Assembly (NCBI GenBank): GCA_028023455.1
Contig: JAQFVV010012424.1
Coordinates: forward strand, 2,028,001 to 2,092,000
Length of the DNA: 64,000 nucleotides
Direction of reading: 5' to 3'
Origin: Epiperipatus broadwayi
Lineage: Eukaryota; Onychophora; Udeonychophora; Euonychophora; Peripatidae
The notes under the pieces were generated by a model. That model was not told where the DNA came from, did not search any database, and saw only the letters and a list, made by a program, of their open reading frames with translations. Shown piece by piece: positions 1 to 10,523 of this stretch; the first letter of the stretch is position 1, and each line of letters begins with the position of its first letter. A program made the position numbers and the translations under genes.

Positions 1-378
1 TTTTACAGTCTCATCTGGATCACAAATGTTAGAAAATGTTTCACCAAAAAAACAGCAATCAAAGGAAATTATTTTTACCACTTTAATTGTTTTTATTGTT
101 ATTAGAAAGCCAATTTATTTTTATTTGGATTATTGTATTATAATTTGTGCTAAATAAAAAAAGACTGAAAATTCTTATGCAAAAAATAAGAAATTTGTAG
201 TTGATACTTTCATAAATATTCTTTTTATAAAATCAATCTAATGACACAGTTGACTGCATTTCTTGACTTACTTTTTCAAAATCCAAAGAAGAAATTTTTA
301 AAGACAAATAATTCAAATAAAAGTTTCAAACAAATCTGGCAATTATAAATAATTTTTTAAGAGGTTTGAAAGTATATA
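1..378. other. AT-rich, nothing recognised
   Basis: No ORF, repeat arm or RNA motif could be recognised before the first transposon boundary. Confidence 0.5.
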
Positions 379-847
379 CTTAATTAGGTACTGTTCTATT
401 AGCCACTGTAGATCACTTGATTGTGCCGTTTCTGTGCAAAAACACAGAATTATGATGTTTATAATGCTGAACCTACAGCTAATACAACTCTATGATCATA
501 ATAGCCATTCATAGTCCATGTGATGGCATTGTTCTCTATGAATATGCAAATAGTACACCCAGCTTTGTGTAATGACCCTTTATGCACATGATCAGTAATG
601 ACAATTTGCTACCATTTTATATGAGGGTGACTGGACTTCAATTTTCCAAAACTCTTTAAATCTGCTTCCGCACTCATCTTACATCCCAACTGACATGGTG
701 TTACATAGTGATAATTTTCAGCCTGTCAGCATGCATCCCTAGGCAGTTTGGAAGCTGCAAGAAATTGGGGAGGGATCAGACAGAGCACGATTCAAGGTGT
801 TCATGAAAACATGATGTTTTTGTGGTAACACACACAAGATAAATAAA

Positions 848-985
848 ATGGCTGAAGGCAATGATGAACATTTTAAACTGTAGGACTTGCTCAACACAGA
901 AGCTGATGCTGTTGCCTTTCTGCAGGCCCAAAACACCCTGCCACATATGCCTTGCAAAAGTGAGGACCTCTTCATGCCATTCTAG
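848..985 (+). pseudogene. possible remnant of an ISXO2/Merlin-type transposase N-terminus
   Basis: From the ATG at 848 the frame reads MAEGNDEHFKL, a TAG at 881-883, then DLLNTEADAVAFLQAQ and NTLPHMPCKSEDLFMPF to a stop at 983-985. Merlin/ISXO2 transposases typically open with a short acidic segment, a helix ending in a FLQ-like motif, then a Cys-containing segment; the remnant is compatible with this but too short to prove it. It sits inside an element whose TIRs and 8-bp TSD suggest Merlin independently. The in-frame stop and missing catalytic region make it non-functional. It could also be a chance frame. Confidence 0.35.
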
Positions 986-1447
986 CTGAGATAATGGACA
1001 GCCATAACTGGTAACTACTTTAAAGCAGGAACATTATTTTATTTTTTCTGTTTGGATTGTTTGGCCCATTATCTGTGCAATTGTTTATTGAAATAAATGT
1101 TTCCAGCAGCTGTAGTTTTTTTTGCAAATGAATTGGACTAATTTAATTGTTTTCAATAAAGTTATTTTTGAAATCAATGCATGTGTATTGTGATTGATTT
1201 GTAACACAATCAATTGAAATAGTTTTTTTGGGTTTAATTATCTCCACTTTTGTTTTAAAATGTTACCAGAATCAGGTCAAATTAGTCTTGAAATGAATTG
1301 TTTTTTTGATTATTGAAATGTTTAATGTACTATTAGAAGAATAGCAAACAATTCAAAGGCATAAATTTGAAGTCCAATAACGTAAATTTGAAGGAAGGAA
1401 TCAAAAAAAGTATTTTTTAAATGATTTTTTTTGTTGGTTTAATGTAG

Positions 1448-1768
1448 AATAGTGTAAATTTGAAAGTATAAATTTGAAAAAAGAAAATTCCCTGGCATAA
1501 TTTCCAAAAAAATAGTTTTTAAATTTATTTCCAAAGAAGTAGTTTTTAAATAGTGTAAATTTGAAAGCGTACATTTGAAAAAAGAAAATCCCCCAGCATA
1601 AATTTCAAAAAAGTTGCTTTTAAATGAATTTCCAAAAAAATTATTCTTTAAATAGCATAAATTTGAAAGTGTAAATTTGAAAAAAGTAGTTTTTAAGTGA
1701 ATTTCCAAAAAAGTAGTTTTTAAATAGCGTAAATTTGAAAAAAGAAAATTCTCTGGCATGATTTCCTA
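1448..1768. repeat. ~101-bp tandem repeat inside the Merlin-like element
   Basis: Units begin at about 1448, 1549, 1651 and 1723 (the last is shortened). They are recognised by AGTGTAAATTTGAAAG-like starts and repeated AGTAGTTTTTAAAT ends. The 106-codon open frame on the minus strand here is a by-product of the low-complexity repeat. Confidence 0.8.
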
Positions 1769-1881
1769 TTAGAAGAGAAAAAAGGTCAGGCCGACCCAGA
1801 AATGTTATATTGATATGTTTTTGGACAGAAACAGCACCATCAAGTGATGTATAGTGGCTAATAGAACAGTACCCTTAATTA

Positions 1882-2590
1882 ATAAAGTAATTTGAAAACC
1901 AATATGAAACTTATCCTTGATATTTCTTTTCTCATTTTTCACTTCCCATCCCATTTTTGTTGAAAACCAAATATGAATTTAAAAAGACAAAATTTGAAAT
2001 GTATCAATTACAAGTTACAATAGGTTTTAAATTACACATTTAATTTAAAAATTAATTTGAAATAGTTGATAGTTATTGATATTGGCATTGTGTTAGTGTT
2101 TACTGCTTTCATATATTTATATTTGTAAATCTATCTAACCTTGAGCATTTTGAGCTTTATTATCTAAGAAATTTATAGTTTCAGTGAAATTTGAAAGTTA
2201 TAATTGACTATTTGTTAATCTGCATTCAGAACAGGTTATATTTGCTTTTTTAATGGGATTTATTTAAACTTTTTTGAATTAATAATCTCAGTCTTTTTAA
2301 TTGATTGCTCTCTTTAATTTATATGTTTCATAACAATAGGTGGATTTTCACCTTTATTGTTTAAAAAAGGTTGCCTTGAGATTGTTGGTTGTTACTGATA
2401 TTGATAAAGTGTTTTCATTATTTATTTATCTGTCCTTGCTCATTATTAACTTGATTATCTAAGTAATACAAGAATTGAAGTGCAGTTTAAAAGTTATTAT
2501 TGACTATTTGTTAGTCTGCTTTCAGAAAAAGTTATATTTGCCTATTTAATGAGGTTTATGTTAACTTTTGTCAAAGTGGATATCCACCTT
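1882..2590. repeat. two direct copies of interspersed family H
   Basis: The stretch at about 2060-2280 recurs at about 2380-2575. Shared segments include a GACTATTTGTTA(A/G)TCTGC block, a GGTTATATTTGC-type block and a terminal AATGAGGTTTAT. Related copies lie at 41815-42160 and, folded back, at 22190-22505. No coding frame or ribozyme core was seen. Origin unknown. Confidence 0.6.
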
Positions 2591-2593
2591 CAC

Positions 2594-3402
2594 TAAATAA
2601 AATAATGAGCATGCTAACAGCTCTAACCATGCTTTATTGATAAATGCCACAAGAGAAAGCATTTTAAAATTTCTATCTAGAAACATTCTCATCCCAAAAC
2701 TGGTTTCAAGCTATTGGCTATCCTCAATAAGGCACTAGGATATTTTAGACCCTAGATCTAAAATACCAATTCAAAGCTGACATTTATCTGATACTTAACT
2801 ATTAAATAGAAAATTTCTGAAAATTTTCAGACACTTGTATGTTTTCAAATCCAGTTATCTAACTTAACTAACTATATGGGTCTTAAAAGTCTTCAGCCAC
2901 ACCATATATTAATAGCCTTATCAATATAACATTGCTTACGACTTAAAAGCAAAACTATAATGGTAAATAAAATCAAGTCATACATCACATGACAACTTGA
3001 TAAGCTTGTTATAAGCAATGTTATATTGCTAAGGCCATTAATATATGGTGTGGCTGAAGAGTTTTCAGACCCTTATAGCTATTTAAAAAGAAATCTGGAT
3101 TTGAAGACATACAAGTGTCTGAAAATTTCAGAATTTCTACTTAATAGTTAAGTATCAGATAAGTGCTGGCTTTGAGTTGGGTATTTTAGATCTAGAGTCT
3201 GAAATTTCTTAATGCCTCACTGAGGATAGCCAATATCTTGAAACTGGTTTGAGGATAGGGGTGTTTCTATATAGAGATTTTAAATGCTTTCTCTTGCAGC
3301 ATTTATCAATAACACTTGGTTAGAGCTAATAGCACACTCATTATTTTATTTTATAAAATACAAGCTTATCAAGTTAAGTCACATGATGTATAACATGATT
3401 TT
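2594..3402 (+). mobile_element. family C fold-back element C1 (hammerhead-bearing)
   Basis: Two long inverted arms (about 2594-2943 and 3010-3353) surround a ~65-base loop. Only the right side continues into a tail (3354-3402) containing AAGTCACATGATGTATAACA. A second copy of the same tail sequence sits inverted in the loop (about 2965-3009). The right arm carries a readable hammerhead (3215-3254) and the left arm a decayed one on the minus strand. Flanks are similar over ~15 bases (about 11 identical), suggesting a decayed target duplication. The same arms recur at 31854-32098, 32490-32802 and 55772-55931. Confidence 0.75.
3215..3254 (+). ncRNA. hammerhead ribozyme motif, family C (C1)
   Basis: Stem I is CCTCA (3215-3219) pairing with TGAGG (3250-3254), five Watson-Crick pairs. 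The core is CTGAGGA (3220-3226), which fits CUGANGA, and GAAA is at 3240-3243. Stem III is A-C / G-T around a two-base TG loop, and the cleavage triplet is GTT (3247-3249). Stem II (TAGC against TCTT) is damaged here; a better version is at 32006-32047. Inference from the consensus motif; activity unknown. Confidence 0.6.
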
Positions 3403-3794
3403 ATATCTACGTTTATTGTAAAAAAGGAAGTTATCTTGACAACAGATTGAGATTGTTGATTGTTATTGAAATTGGTATTGCTTTAAGTGTTGATATAGTA
3501 TTATATAAAATCACTCTTCCAAGTAAAAGGAGTCTGAAATTTATCCATTAGTTATCCCAGTATTGTTTCATGATATCAACATAGGGTTTAAATAATTACT
3601 AAATGTAAAATATAATGTAGGAGGTATTTCATTCTATCAGTACCCAAACCACTATAATTACATTGCATAGAATGTGCATGATTTGGGTCAATGTAAGCAT
3701 AATTACATTTTCAAATAAAATTATTTAGGTGAAAACGATTATTGAATGAACTGAAAGAATGCTTTTAAAAACAGATGTTACAAAAATTATTTAT
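3403..3794. other. AT-rich spacer
   Basis: A short stretch at about 3440-3490 resembles family H. Nothing else was recognised. Confidence 0.4.
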
Positions 3795-4175
3795 AGATAT
3801 ATTAAATAACCTCCATACTTCCCCATTCTTTTTAAATTAATATAAATAAAGATACAATAAAAAACAAATGATCCCCCAAGATGCATTTCGTTCTGAATCA
3901 GCACTCATCAGTTGGCCTAGGTCACTATCTCCTTTATATCTTTATTATATGAAGAGTATTTGTCTATAGTAAATTGTTTAATTTTTATTTACTATTGTCA
4001 AACTATCTCTACTGAAACTTTGACACCTTCCACCTCAGATAAATACAATAATAATTATTACTAATTATCTTCTAAACTAGAGATTATCTCTAGCACAGAT
4101 ATAAACTTTAAACCTCAGTTAAAGTTTAATTTATCTGATTTTTTAATTTTATACATACACACACGGGGTTATTAT
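3795..4175 (-). mobile_element. family D repeat D1 (hammerhead-bearing), minus strand
   Basis: Read on the minus strand this matches the 365-base unit of D2 (57508-57999). It shares the segment GATAATCTCTAGTTT, the pre-hammerhead segment ending AAAGATATA, the hammerhead, and the 3' end AAAAAGAATGGGGAAGTATG. Only one hammerhead and just under one unit are present, so this copy is 5'-truncated. A weak ATTATTTAT match on both flanks may be the target duplication. Confidence 0.7.
3870..3923 (-). ncRNA. hammerhead ribozyme motif, family D (D1)
   Basis: On the minus strand: CCAA, then CTGATGA (complement of 3905-3911), stem II GTGCTG / CAGAAC with one mismatch, GAAA, a self-complementary ATGCAT that can form stem III, C as the cleavage base, then TTGG closing stem I. 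All invariant core bases are present. Confidence 0.75.
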
Positions 4176-4224
4176 TTATGTAATACTATTATTTATCTTA
4201 AATTTATTATATAAATTGCAATGG

Positions 4225-4345
4225 ACATTTTAAATAACATATATGTGATCTGAGTTCAAATCCTAGACTGATAAATCAATCAGATTAGATTTAGTTTTCT
4301 GATAATGACCCATTGCTAATTCAGGTAATCATCCAGTATTAGCTC
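4225..4345 (+). repeat. SINE-like fragment with B-box
   Basis: GAGTTCAAATCCTAG resembles a Pol III B box. It is followed by a tail around ATGACCCATTGCTAATTCAG that resembles the segment after the B-box-like sequence at 50200-50330. No clear A box was found, so this is probably a 5'-truncated tRNA-derived SINE. Confidence 0.4.
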
Positions 4346-5380
4346 GTACCTAACGAGTAATGTTTTATGCTTTACTACTTTTTATGTTGGAATATTGGAT
4401 CTTTGATTTACAATGGTTTATTTAAAATTATTTTTCACCTTTTATTAAATAATCAGAGGAAATCAAAGAAGGAATTAAAAATAAATTGTTTTGCAAATTT
4501 TTTTTTTGAAGATATATATTTAATTCTTATAATTATATTCATCACTCTGTTGGGTGAAGATCTATTTTTGTACTTGATCTATTCAAATTAGAATATCCGT
4601 GTTTTCTGGTTGTATTCATTTATTTTGTACAGTAGTACTTTCTAGACACTCACGTCTGAATTTAATTTAAATCTTAAATATTTATTTATATTCATTTTGT
4701 CTTTATACAAGATTAGCTCTCTACTCTAATATTATCTAGTTGTAAGTTTGAGTAATCAATGATTGTCAGATGAATATAAAACTTTTACCTTAGTATTGAA
4801 ATCACTTTTCTCAGATTAGTTTCTAGCTTTTACCTTTATTAATTTCTGCTTATTATATGATCTGACTATTTTCAGTTTTGTGAATATTCCATATATTTTT
4901 ATATTTCCATGCATTAACTATCAACTAAGATAGTTACATGTATTCAGTGTGGGAGGAGGTAAAATGTGCTCCAACATGTAAATATTACACTGCTTATACA
5001 CTTGGAAATCTTCCTTTTTTTAATATCACATGACCACCAACTCTTATGCTTACACAATTTTACTAACACAGTAGCAACTAGCTTAAAAAGTGCCTGCTGA
5101 AGGGCTATATAGCTACATTAAGTTTAAAATATTACATTGTTAATTCTTTTTTAATAAGAGGTTCATAAAAATTAATAAGAAGTGTAACTAAGACTTTCTA
5201 AATATGAGCGCCTCCATGCTTTTATTTGTGAAAGCTGAAGAAAATTTATTTTTCAGGGCATTTATTTGAGTAAAAGAATTTCTTTAATTTTTTAAAAATA
5301 TTTTTTATTAACTAAATTAACTGTAATAAACTATATTTATGAAAAAAAAATGGTGAAATATTTATTATTGATTTATATAA
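4346..5380. other. AT-rich, nothing recognised
   Basis: Only a chance open frame rich in hydrophobic AT-coded residues (4367-4591). No motif or splice context supports a gene. Confidence 0.4.
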
Positions 5381-5955
5381 GGGATTTGAGCACAGACTTT
5401 CAAGATCCTTTCAGCTATTCACACCTGACCACTCACACATGTGAAAAAGATGATCTCTAATATTCATTCCTATTTTGGGCTAAACCAGCACTCATCGACT
5501 TGGTCCAGATCATTATCTACCACATACATATGTAATTGATGCTTGATTTGTATTAAGATAGCAAATCTTCAAACTTTAATGAACAGGTTTCAATCAACTC
5601 CACCCTTCAGCCATTCATACCATTGAAAATCTGATGATGGAACACCAAAATCCCTTGTGGATGCCAATAAATACCCATGTTGACTTTAAGTTATTTTTGA
5701 CCCCTCATGTGTAGGACCTTATCCATTTAAGTACACAGAAGTGGAATGGGCAAGATACAGGCTGAATCTGTAATTTTTGATTGAATACAGATATAATTTA
5801 TATAATTGGAGTTTTAGACAGATTTCAATCTTCATTGTATTCCATTTTCAGATTTTCAATAGTATAGATGGCTGAAAAGTTGGAAGGTGGAGTAGATTGA
5901 TGCCTGTCAATTAAATTTTGAGGATTTTCCATCCTAATATAAATCAAGCACTGAT

Positions 5956-5987
<32 letters not shown>

Positions 5988-6140
5988 GAAGATGATGATC
6001 TGGACCAACTGATGAGTGCTGATTCAGCACAAAATATGTATATTGGAGATTATTTATCTTTTTCACATGTGTACAGTCAAGTGTATATTTGAGATAGAGC
6101 AGATAGCTAATGGGAGCTTGAAAGTCTGTGTTCAAATCCC
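5381..6140. mobile_element. family A fold-back element A1
   Basis: The left end GGGATTTGAGCACAGAC is the reverse complement of the right end, which finishes GTTCAAATCCC. Arms of roughly 280 bases (5381-5660 and 5860-6140) face each other. TTATATAA occurs at both outer borders (5373-5380, 6141-6148), a possible 8-bp duplication. The right arm holds a hammerhead (5995-6053) and a (TA)n(TG)n microsatellite (about 5957-5986). The left arm holds a decayed hammerhead on the minus strand. Each terminus has a B-box-like TGTTCAAATCC. No coding capacity. Confidence 0.7.
5995..6053 (+). ncRNA. hammerhead motif, family A (A1), one core base changed
   Basis: Stem I is ATGATCT plus CCAA against TTGG plus AGATTAT. 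The core is CTGATGA (6009-6015) and stem II is a perfect GTGCTG / CAGCAC. The following GAAA has become AAAA, so this copy is probably inactive. Confidence 0.65.
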
Positions 6141-6489
6141 TTATATAATTACATCTAAAACTCCAAGTTGATAAATTATAATTAATTAAGTTGTAATAAG
6201 TAACTACATCCTTTAACACACCCATATTTATCACTGGCAGACATCCAAATAGCTAGAGGATAGAAAATAATTATAACTTCAACTCTTTTTAAAAAATTTT
6301 AACTGCAATACAGAAGCATTTTTTAATTGCTCTTACATTCCAAAATGAAGTTCGTCATGGTTTATGTTAATTTTTTTGGATAGATCACATTTTTCTTGGT
6401 CTTGTGGCTTTCACATAGAATATTTTTTTTCAGTATGCATACTATATTAAAATATAATTAACCTATTCATTCAATATACTGAAAGTTTA

Positions 6490-7015
6490 CTATAGTACAT
6501 GGAAGAATTTGAACTTAGGATTTTCATTCTATATTCATCCTCCACTTTATCTCAAACAACCAATGCACATGACCACATACGTGAAACAGATAAATGATCC
6601 AATATACATATTTCATGCAAGACCGGAACTCATCAGTTGGGCCAAATCATAGCCTCCCACACATATATACATTCATTGCTCAGCTTATATTAAGATAGGA
6701 ATTGCTCAAACTTTAATGCACAGGTTTCGATCTTCTCACATCTCCAACAATTCGATCATCCATTTCATTGGGTTTTGAATTGTTGGAGGGGTGGGAAGAT
6801 TGAAGCCTGTCCATTAAAGTTTGAGGAATTGCTATCTTAATATAAGGCAAGCACTGATTGTATATATGTGTCGGAGGTTATGATCTGGCCCAACTGACGA
6901 ATGCTGGTTCTGAATGTAATATACATATATATTAGAGATCATTTACCTTTTTCACATGGATTGGAGGATGAATATAGACTGAAAATCCTAAGTTCACATT
7001 CCTCTATGTACTATA
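6490..7015. mobile_element. family A fold-back element A2
   Basis: A nearly complete palindrome centred near 6755: GAATTTGAACTTAGGATTTT on the left mirrors the sequence ending GTTCACATTCC on the right. The left arm has a hammerhead on the minus strand (6594-6650); the right arm version (near 6892) has CTGACGA but no GAAA. The outer flanks contain the palindromic TAGTACAT / ATGTACTA, which blurs the exact ends. Confidence 0.65.
6594..6650 (-). ncRNA. hammerhead motif, family A (A2 left arm)
   Basis: On the minus strand: CCCAA, CTGATGA (complement of 6630-6636), a weakened stem II, GAAA, stem III ATA-TG-TAT, A as the cleavage base, and TTGG. Outer stem I ATGAT / ATCAT still pairs. The core is intact but stem II is poor. 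Confidence 0.6.
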
Positions 7016-7533
7016 ATAAAATATGTTTCAGTAATTGATATCTGCTTTTTTGTAGTTATACATAGAAGTAATTTGTGAAATCCAAATATATATATTGTAA
7101 CGAGCACAGACGTTCGTTACATTGTTTTTTTTTATTTATTAAACATGAAAGTAAATTAAAAAGTTCGCATATATATATATGTGTGTGTGTGTGTAATATG
7201 TGCATGGTTATTTTAGGTGGCAATCTTTTGGCACGAATATTTTCTTCTTTCTTTTATGATCACTGGCATTATTTCATCATTTGAATAATTTTTAATTGGA
7301 GTCGGGGGTTTTTTTTTTGCTTGCTGCTGAATTATTTCGTCATTTCAAGAAATTTTGATTGGAGTTTATATATCCATAGATTCTTTATTTTTTTGGATAA
7401 GATTTTAAATCTGAAATATTGAAGATCCCAAGAAATTTCACAGATCCTTGCAATACTATCCATTCAAATTTTCTGAACAAATATAACATCCTATATTTTG
7501 GACTAGTTTCTTCTCTCATGATAAAATATCTAT
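7016..7533. repeat. AT-rich spacer with (TA)n(TG)n microsatellite
   Basis: A microsatellite lies at about 7168-7194. The surrounding open frame is a by-product of it. Nothing else recognised. Confidence 0.5.
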
Positions 7534-7894
7534 TAATGTAATATATATAGCTTTACTTCTCAGTATATGTAAAATATATAATTGTTAATTAGAGAAGATA
7601 TTAATTAGTATTAAAGTTTATCGGCTTAACGTTTTCGAGGATCCATGCCTCATATTCATAGCCTTCATAAAATGTATAATAAAATATGCAAATACAAATA
7701 TTCAAATAAGCTAGTATTACGTAGCCCATTTCTTCGAGATCTCGAAGCAAGTATCCTTTCTATTAATGGCATGGATGTTTCCATTGATGTAAAATGCCTC
7801 CTTTATTTTTCTTTTGTGATCATTTGATTCTGAGCACAATATTATGGGATTGGCGGGTGTGAAGTTGTGTCCAGATTGTTTATCATAACCTCTA

Positions 7895-8065
7895 AAGTAA
7901 CTTAAAAATTTACTTGGGATTTAAAAATTCACCAACCCATCTTTCACCACCACCAAAAAAAATAAAAAAAAAAATTATTTTTTTTACCTCTCTTTTTAAA
8001 AAAACTCCCCACTAAAAATTTAAAAATTTTTTTATAAACTTTTAAATATCAGCGGTTTTCCCCCC
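7895..8065 (+). other. homopolymer-rich loop of PLE-1
   Basis: Where the PLE reverse transcriptase end should lie, the sequence is dominated by runs of A, T and C. Traces such as a CTTAAAAATTTACTTGG segment may match the LNYLDL part of PLE-2. It may be genuine decay or a poor consensus in the loop of a hairpin. Confidence 0.4.
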
Positions 8066-8752
8066 CTAACTCTAACTCACCTGCATCGCATAAATTTGCT
8101 GGCCTTAATGATTTTTGTTTGAGAAACTTTTATTTATGTAAATATGAAGCAGACAGGAAAGAACATAAACAACTATATTAAAGATATATTAGCAGCAGGG
8201 TTCAAATTCAAAGCTATTAAAAATAAAATCATAAAATTTAATAATACAATAAACAATAACGTACCTTGCACCAATCTACCTAGAATAACAATCCCCTACA
8301 TTCCTAAAATATCTAACAAACTAATGAAAGCATTAAACGATAAATTTAACATAGCAGTTAGAACTCCACCTAATTCTAATAGATTGCTTAACAACTCTAA
8401 AGACCACATTGATCGATCGTTCACCCCACACGTGGTGTACTCTATTGCCTGCCCTCAGACTGGATGCCATGCTATATATTATGGTGAAACAAAAGCTACA
8501 ATCAATACTAGACTGGGTCAACATATTTACACATTTAACAGAGCTCAGAAAAACAGCAACACGTCCTCTGTATTCTTGGAGCATGCTAAACAATCTGGAC
8601 ACAACTTCACACCCGCCAATCCCATAATATTGTGCTCAGAATCAAATGATCACAAAAGAAAAATAAAGGAGGCATTTTACATCAATGGAAACATCCATGC
8701 CATTAATAGAAAGGATACTTGCTTCGAGATCTCGAAAAAATGGGCTACGTAA
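8060..8752 (+). pseudogene. PLE-1 C-terminus: connector plus GIY-YIG endonuclease
   Basis: From about 8060 one frame reads NSNSPASHKFAG and CKYEADRKEHKQLY, matching the RT7/connector of PLE-2. A two-base loss near 8175 then shifts into the open frame that ends at the TAA at 8750-8752. The downstream frame includes YIKDILAAGFKFKAIKNK, LLNNSKDHID and the endonuclease: VYSIACPQTGC with its paired cysteines, IYYGET, the Arg of NTRLGQH, the histidines of EHAKQSGH, the Glu of IKEAF, and the Asn of AINRKD. Normally this domain nicks target DNA for a PLE reverse transcriptase. Here the RT is missing and the frame is broken, so it is a relic, though the nuclease residues are intact. Confidence 0.85.
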
Positions 8753-8805
8753 TACTAGCTTATTTGAATATTTGTATTTGCATATTTTATTATACATTTT
8801 ATGAA

Positions 8806-8846
8806 GGCTATGAATATGAGGCATGGATCCTCGAAAACGTTAAGCC
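8806..8846 (+). ncRNA. conserved PLE 3'-UTR hairpin motif (hammerhead-like, non-canonical)
   Basis: GGCT pairs with AGCC around TATGAATAT-like bases. Stem II is GAGG (8818-8821) / CCTC (8829-8832), followed by GAAA. The same layout occurs in PLE-2 and PLE-3. GAAA after stem II is hammerhead-like, but CTGANGA is absent. Confidence 0.5.
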
Positions 8847-8930
8847 GATAAACTTTAATACTAATTAATATCTTCTCTAATTAACAATTATATAATGTAA
8901 TATATAAATTTTTCTCTATTTCTTTTAAAT

Positions 8931-9462
8931 ATAGGGGATTTGAACACAGACTTTCAAGCACCCTTAAACTGTCTACACTATTTTATACTACTGATACACA
9001 TGACCACACACATGTAGAAAATATAAATAATCACCAATATACATATTTCAGGCTAAACCAGCACTCATCAGTTGGTCTAGGTTATCACCTCCCACACATA
9101 TATGTAATCAGTGCTCAGTTTATATTAAGATAGCAAATCTTGATACTTTAATGGACAGGATTCGATCTACTCCAACCTCCAACACTTCAGCCATCCATTC
9201 TATTGAAATTCTGATGATGGAAAGCCCAAATCCCATGCTGATGCCAATATTATTGCAATGCCCATGTTGACCCCAAGTCACTGACCCCTCATGTACAGAA
9301 CCTTATTCATTTAAATACATAGAAGAGGGATGGGGCAGGATGCATGAAACACATATATTGGTGACTATTTATCTTTTCTACATGTGTGTGGTCATGTGTA
9401 TCAGTGGTATGAGTTAGTGTGGATAGATGAAGGGTGCTTGAAAGTCTGTGTTAAAATCTCCT
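8931..9462. mobile_element. family A fold-back element A3
   Basis: Left terminus GGGGATTTGAACACAGAC mirrors the right terminus, which ends GTTAAAATCTCC. Arms of about 120 bases (8931-9050 and 9345-9462) enclose a unique middle. The left arm has a hammerhead on the minus strand; the right arm keeps only its 3' half. It inserts 25 bases beyond the PLE-1 target duplication. Confidence 0.65.
9028..9086 (-). ncRNA. hammerhead motif, family A (A3)
   Basis: On the minus strand: ACCAA, CTGATGA (complement of 9065-9071), stem II GTGCTG against a partly mutated partner, GAAA, stem III ATA-TG-TAT, cleavage base A, TTGG. All core bases are present. Confidence 0.65.
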
Positions 9463-9835
9463 ATATTTACAATTCAGTTCCAGGTATATGAAGAATGCCT
9501 GTATTTGAAATCTATTTTTTTTTATAATTTTTTTTATTCCCATGTAAAAAAAGCTTTTAAATAAATAGGTAATATTTATTTATTTTTTAGAAAACAAATT
9601 AACTATTCTACAAAATTACAGGGTTTTTTTTTTGTAACAGATTATATAATTTTATATAATTCTATGATACTGAACATGGAAATGACATTCCAAATGTGAG
9701 ATTGGTTCATGCTTGGAAATTACAGAGGGAGAAAATAGCAGTATTTTGGGAGTATTAAAGCACCTTTCTTCACATATTTTTTATAATTATTATTATTATT
9801 TATTTCACAGCTACATAAACTATTATAAATATAGA

Positions 9836-10295
9836 GATTTGAACTCAGAATTTTTTAGTCTATTTATTCTCCACGTTATCTTTAGCAACTGATACACGTG
9901 ACTGCACTCATATAAAAAGGATTCATGATTCCCAATGAATGTATTTTATGCAAAATCAGTACTCATCAGTTGGACCAGATCATAATCTTCCACACATATA
10001 TACAATCAATTCTTAGTTTGTTCATCGTCAGTTTTTCAATGAAGTGAACAGTTGAAAGGGTAAGAATATTGAAGCCATTCCATTCAAGTGTAAGGAATTG
10101 CTATCTTAATATAAACTAAGAACTGATTGTATATATGTGTGGGAGTTTATTATGTGGTCTAACTGATGAGTATTAGTTCTTGCATAAAATATATTATTGG
10201 GGATCATGTATCTTTTTCACATGTTTGTGGTCATGTGTATCAGTTGCTTGAGATAGAGTGAAAAATAAATGGACTGAAAAATCATGAGTTCAAAT
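9836..10295. mobile_element. family A fold-back element A4
   Basis: Left end AGATTTGAACTCAGAATTTT mirrors the right end GAGTTCAAATCC. Arms are about 9836-10017 and 10100-10295. Hammerhead traces in both arms keep CTGATGA (right arm near 10169, left arm minus strand near 9966) but have lost GAAA. Confidence 0.6.
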
Positions 10296-10523
10296 CCTTT
10301 TATTTACATATATAGGAAACATTCAGTAAATGCCATACTGCCTTAGAATTACATATTGCTTGGGAAATAGCTTACATTTTAGTATAAGTTCAGTCGTTCC
10401 TATCTTCTATTATTATATATCAATATGTAATGTTAAATAATATGAGGAGTTAAATTGACATAATGTCTCCATGGGTATGACTATAATATCAAATCAATCA
10501 AGGACTTTGAGATTCCCATTATC

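Larger units (their letters stand above)
387..1873. mobile_element. Merlin-like (8-bp TSD) DNA transposon, non-autonomous
   Basis: The first ~57 bases, starting GGTACTGTTCTATTAGCC, reappear inverted at the right end (about 1815-1873) with about five mismatches. An exact 8-bp direct duplication, CTTAATTA, flanks the element at 379-386 and 1874-1881. TIRs starting GG together with an 8-bp duplication fit the Merlin (IS1016/ISXO2-like) superfamily. hAT and P also make 8-bp duplications, but their termini differ. The interior holds a short decayed coding remnant (848-985) and a ~101-bp tandem repeat (1448-1768), with no full transposase, so movement would need a transposase in trans. Boundaries are seen directly; the superfamily is inferred. 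Confidence 0.7.
7548..8892. mobile_element. Penelope-like element PLE-1, truncated, fold-back form
   Basis: Two near-identical inverted arms of 307 bases (7576-7882 and 8588-8894, one mismatch seen) carry the last coding part and 3' UTR of a PLE. The rightward copy is longer and encodes the connector and GIY-YIG domain. A 14-bp direct duplication, TAATGTAATATATA, lies at 7534-7547 and 8893-8906. The left side has an extra ~28-base tail (7548-7575) missing from the right copy. This tail contains ACTTCTCA, also found in the left tail of PLE-2. The reverse transcriptase is lost. Confidence 0.85.

Noticed and set aside
739-975. 78-codon minus-strand open frame in the Merlin-like element
   Set aside because: The opposite strand carries the more plausible transposase-like text; no motif is seen here.
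1439-1759. 106-codon minus-strand open frame
   Set aside because: It follows the 101-bp tandem repeat and its protein is a low-complexity repeat of Phe, Leu, Lys and Asn.
7645-8824. Two near-identical 60-codon frames (7645-7827 plus, 8642-8824 minus)
   Set aside because: They are antisense frames in the two PLE-1 arms, identical because the arms are.
8806-8846. Calling the PLE 3'-UTR motif a true hammerhead
   Set aside because: GAAA after stem II is present, but the invariant CTGANGA is absent in all three PLEs.
5381-10295. Family A as an ordinary TIR DNA transposon (MITE)
   Set aside because: The inverted ends and TA-rich borders fit superficially, but the hammerhead, one-armed copies (47681, 10524) and B-box-like 3' end fit a retroposed element better. 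Clean target duplications for A were not found, so this is not fully settled.
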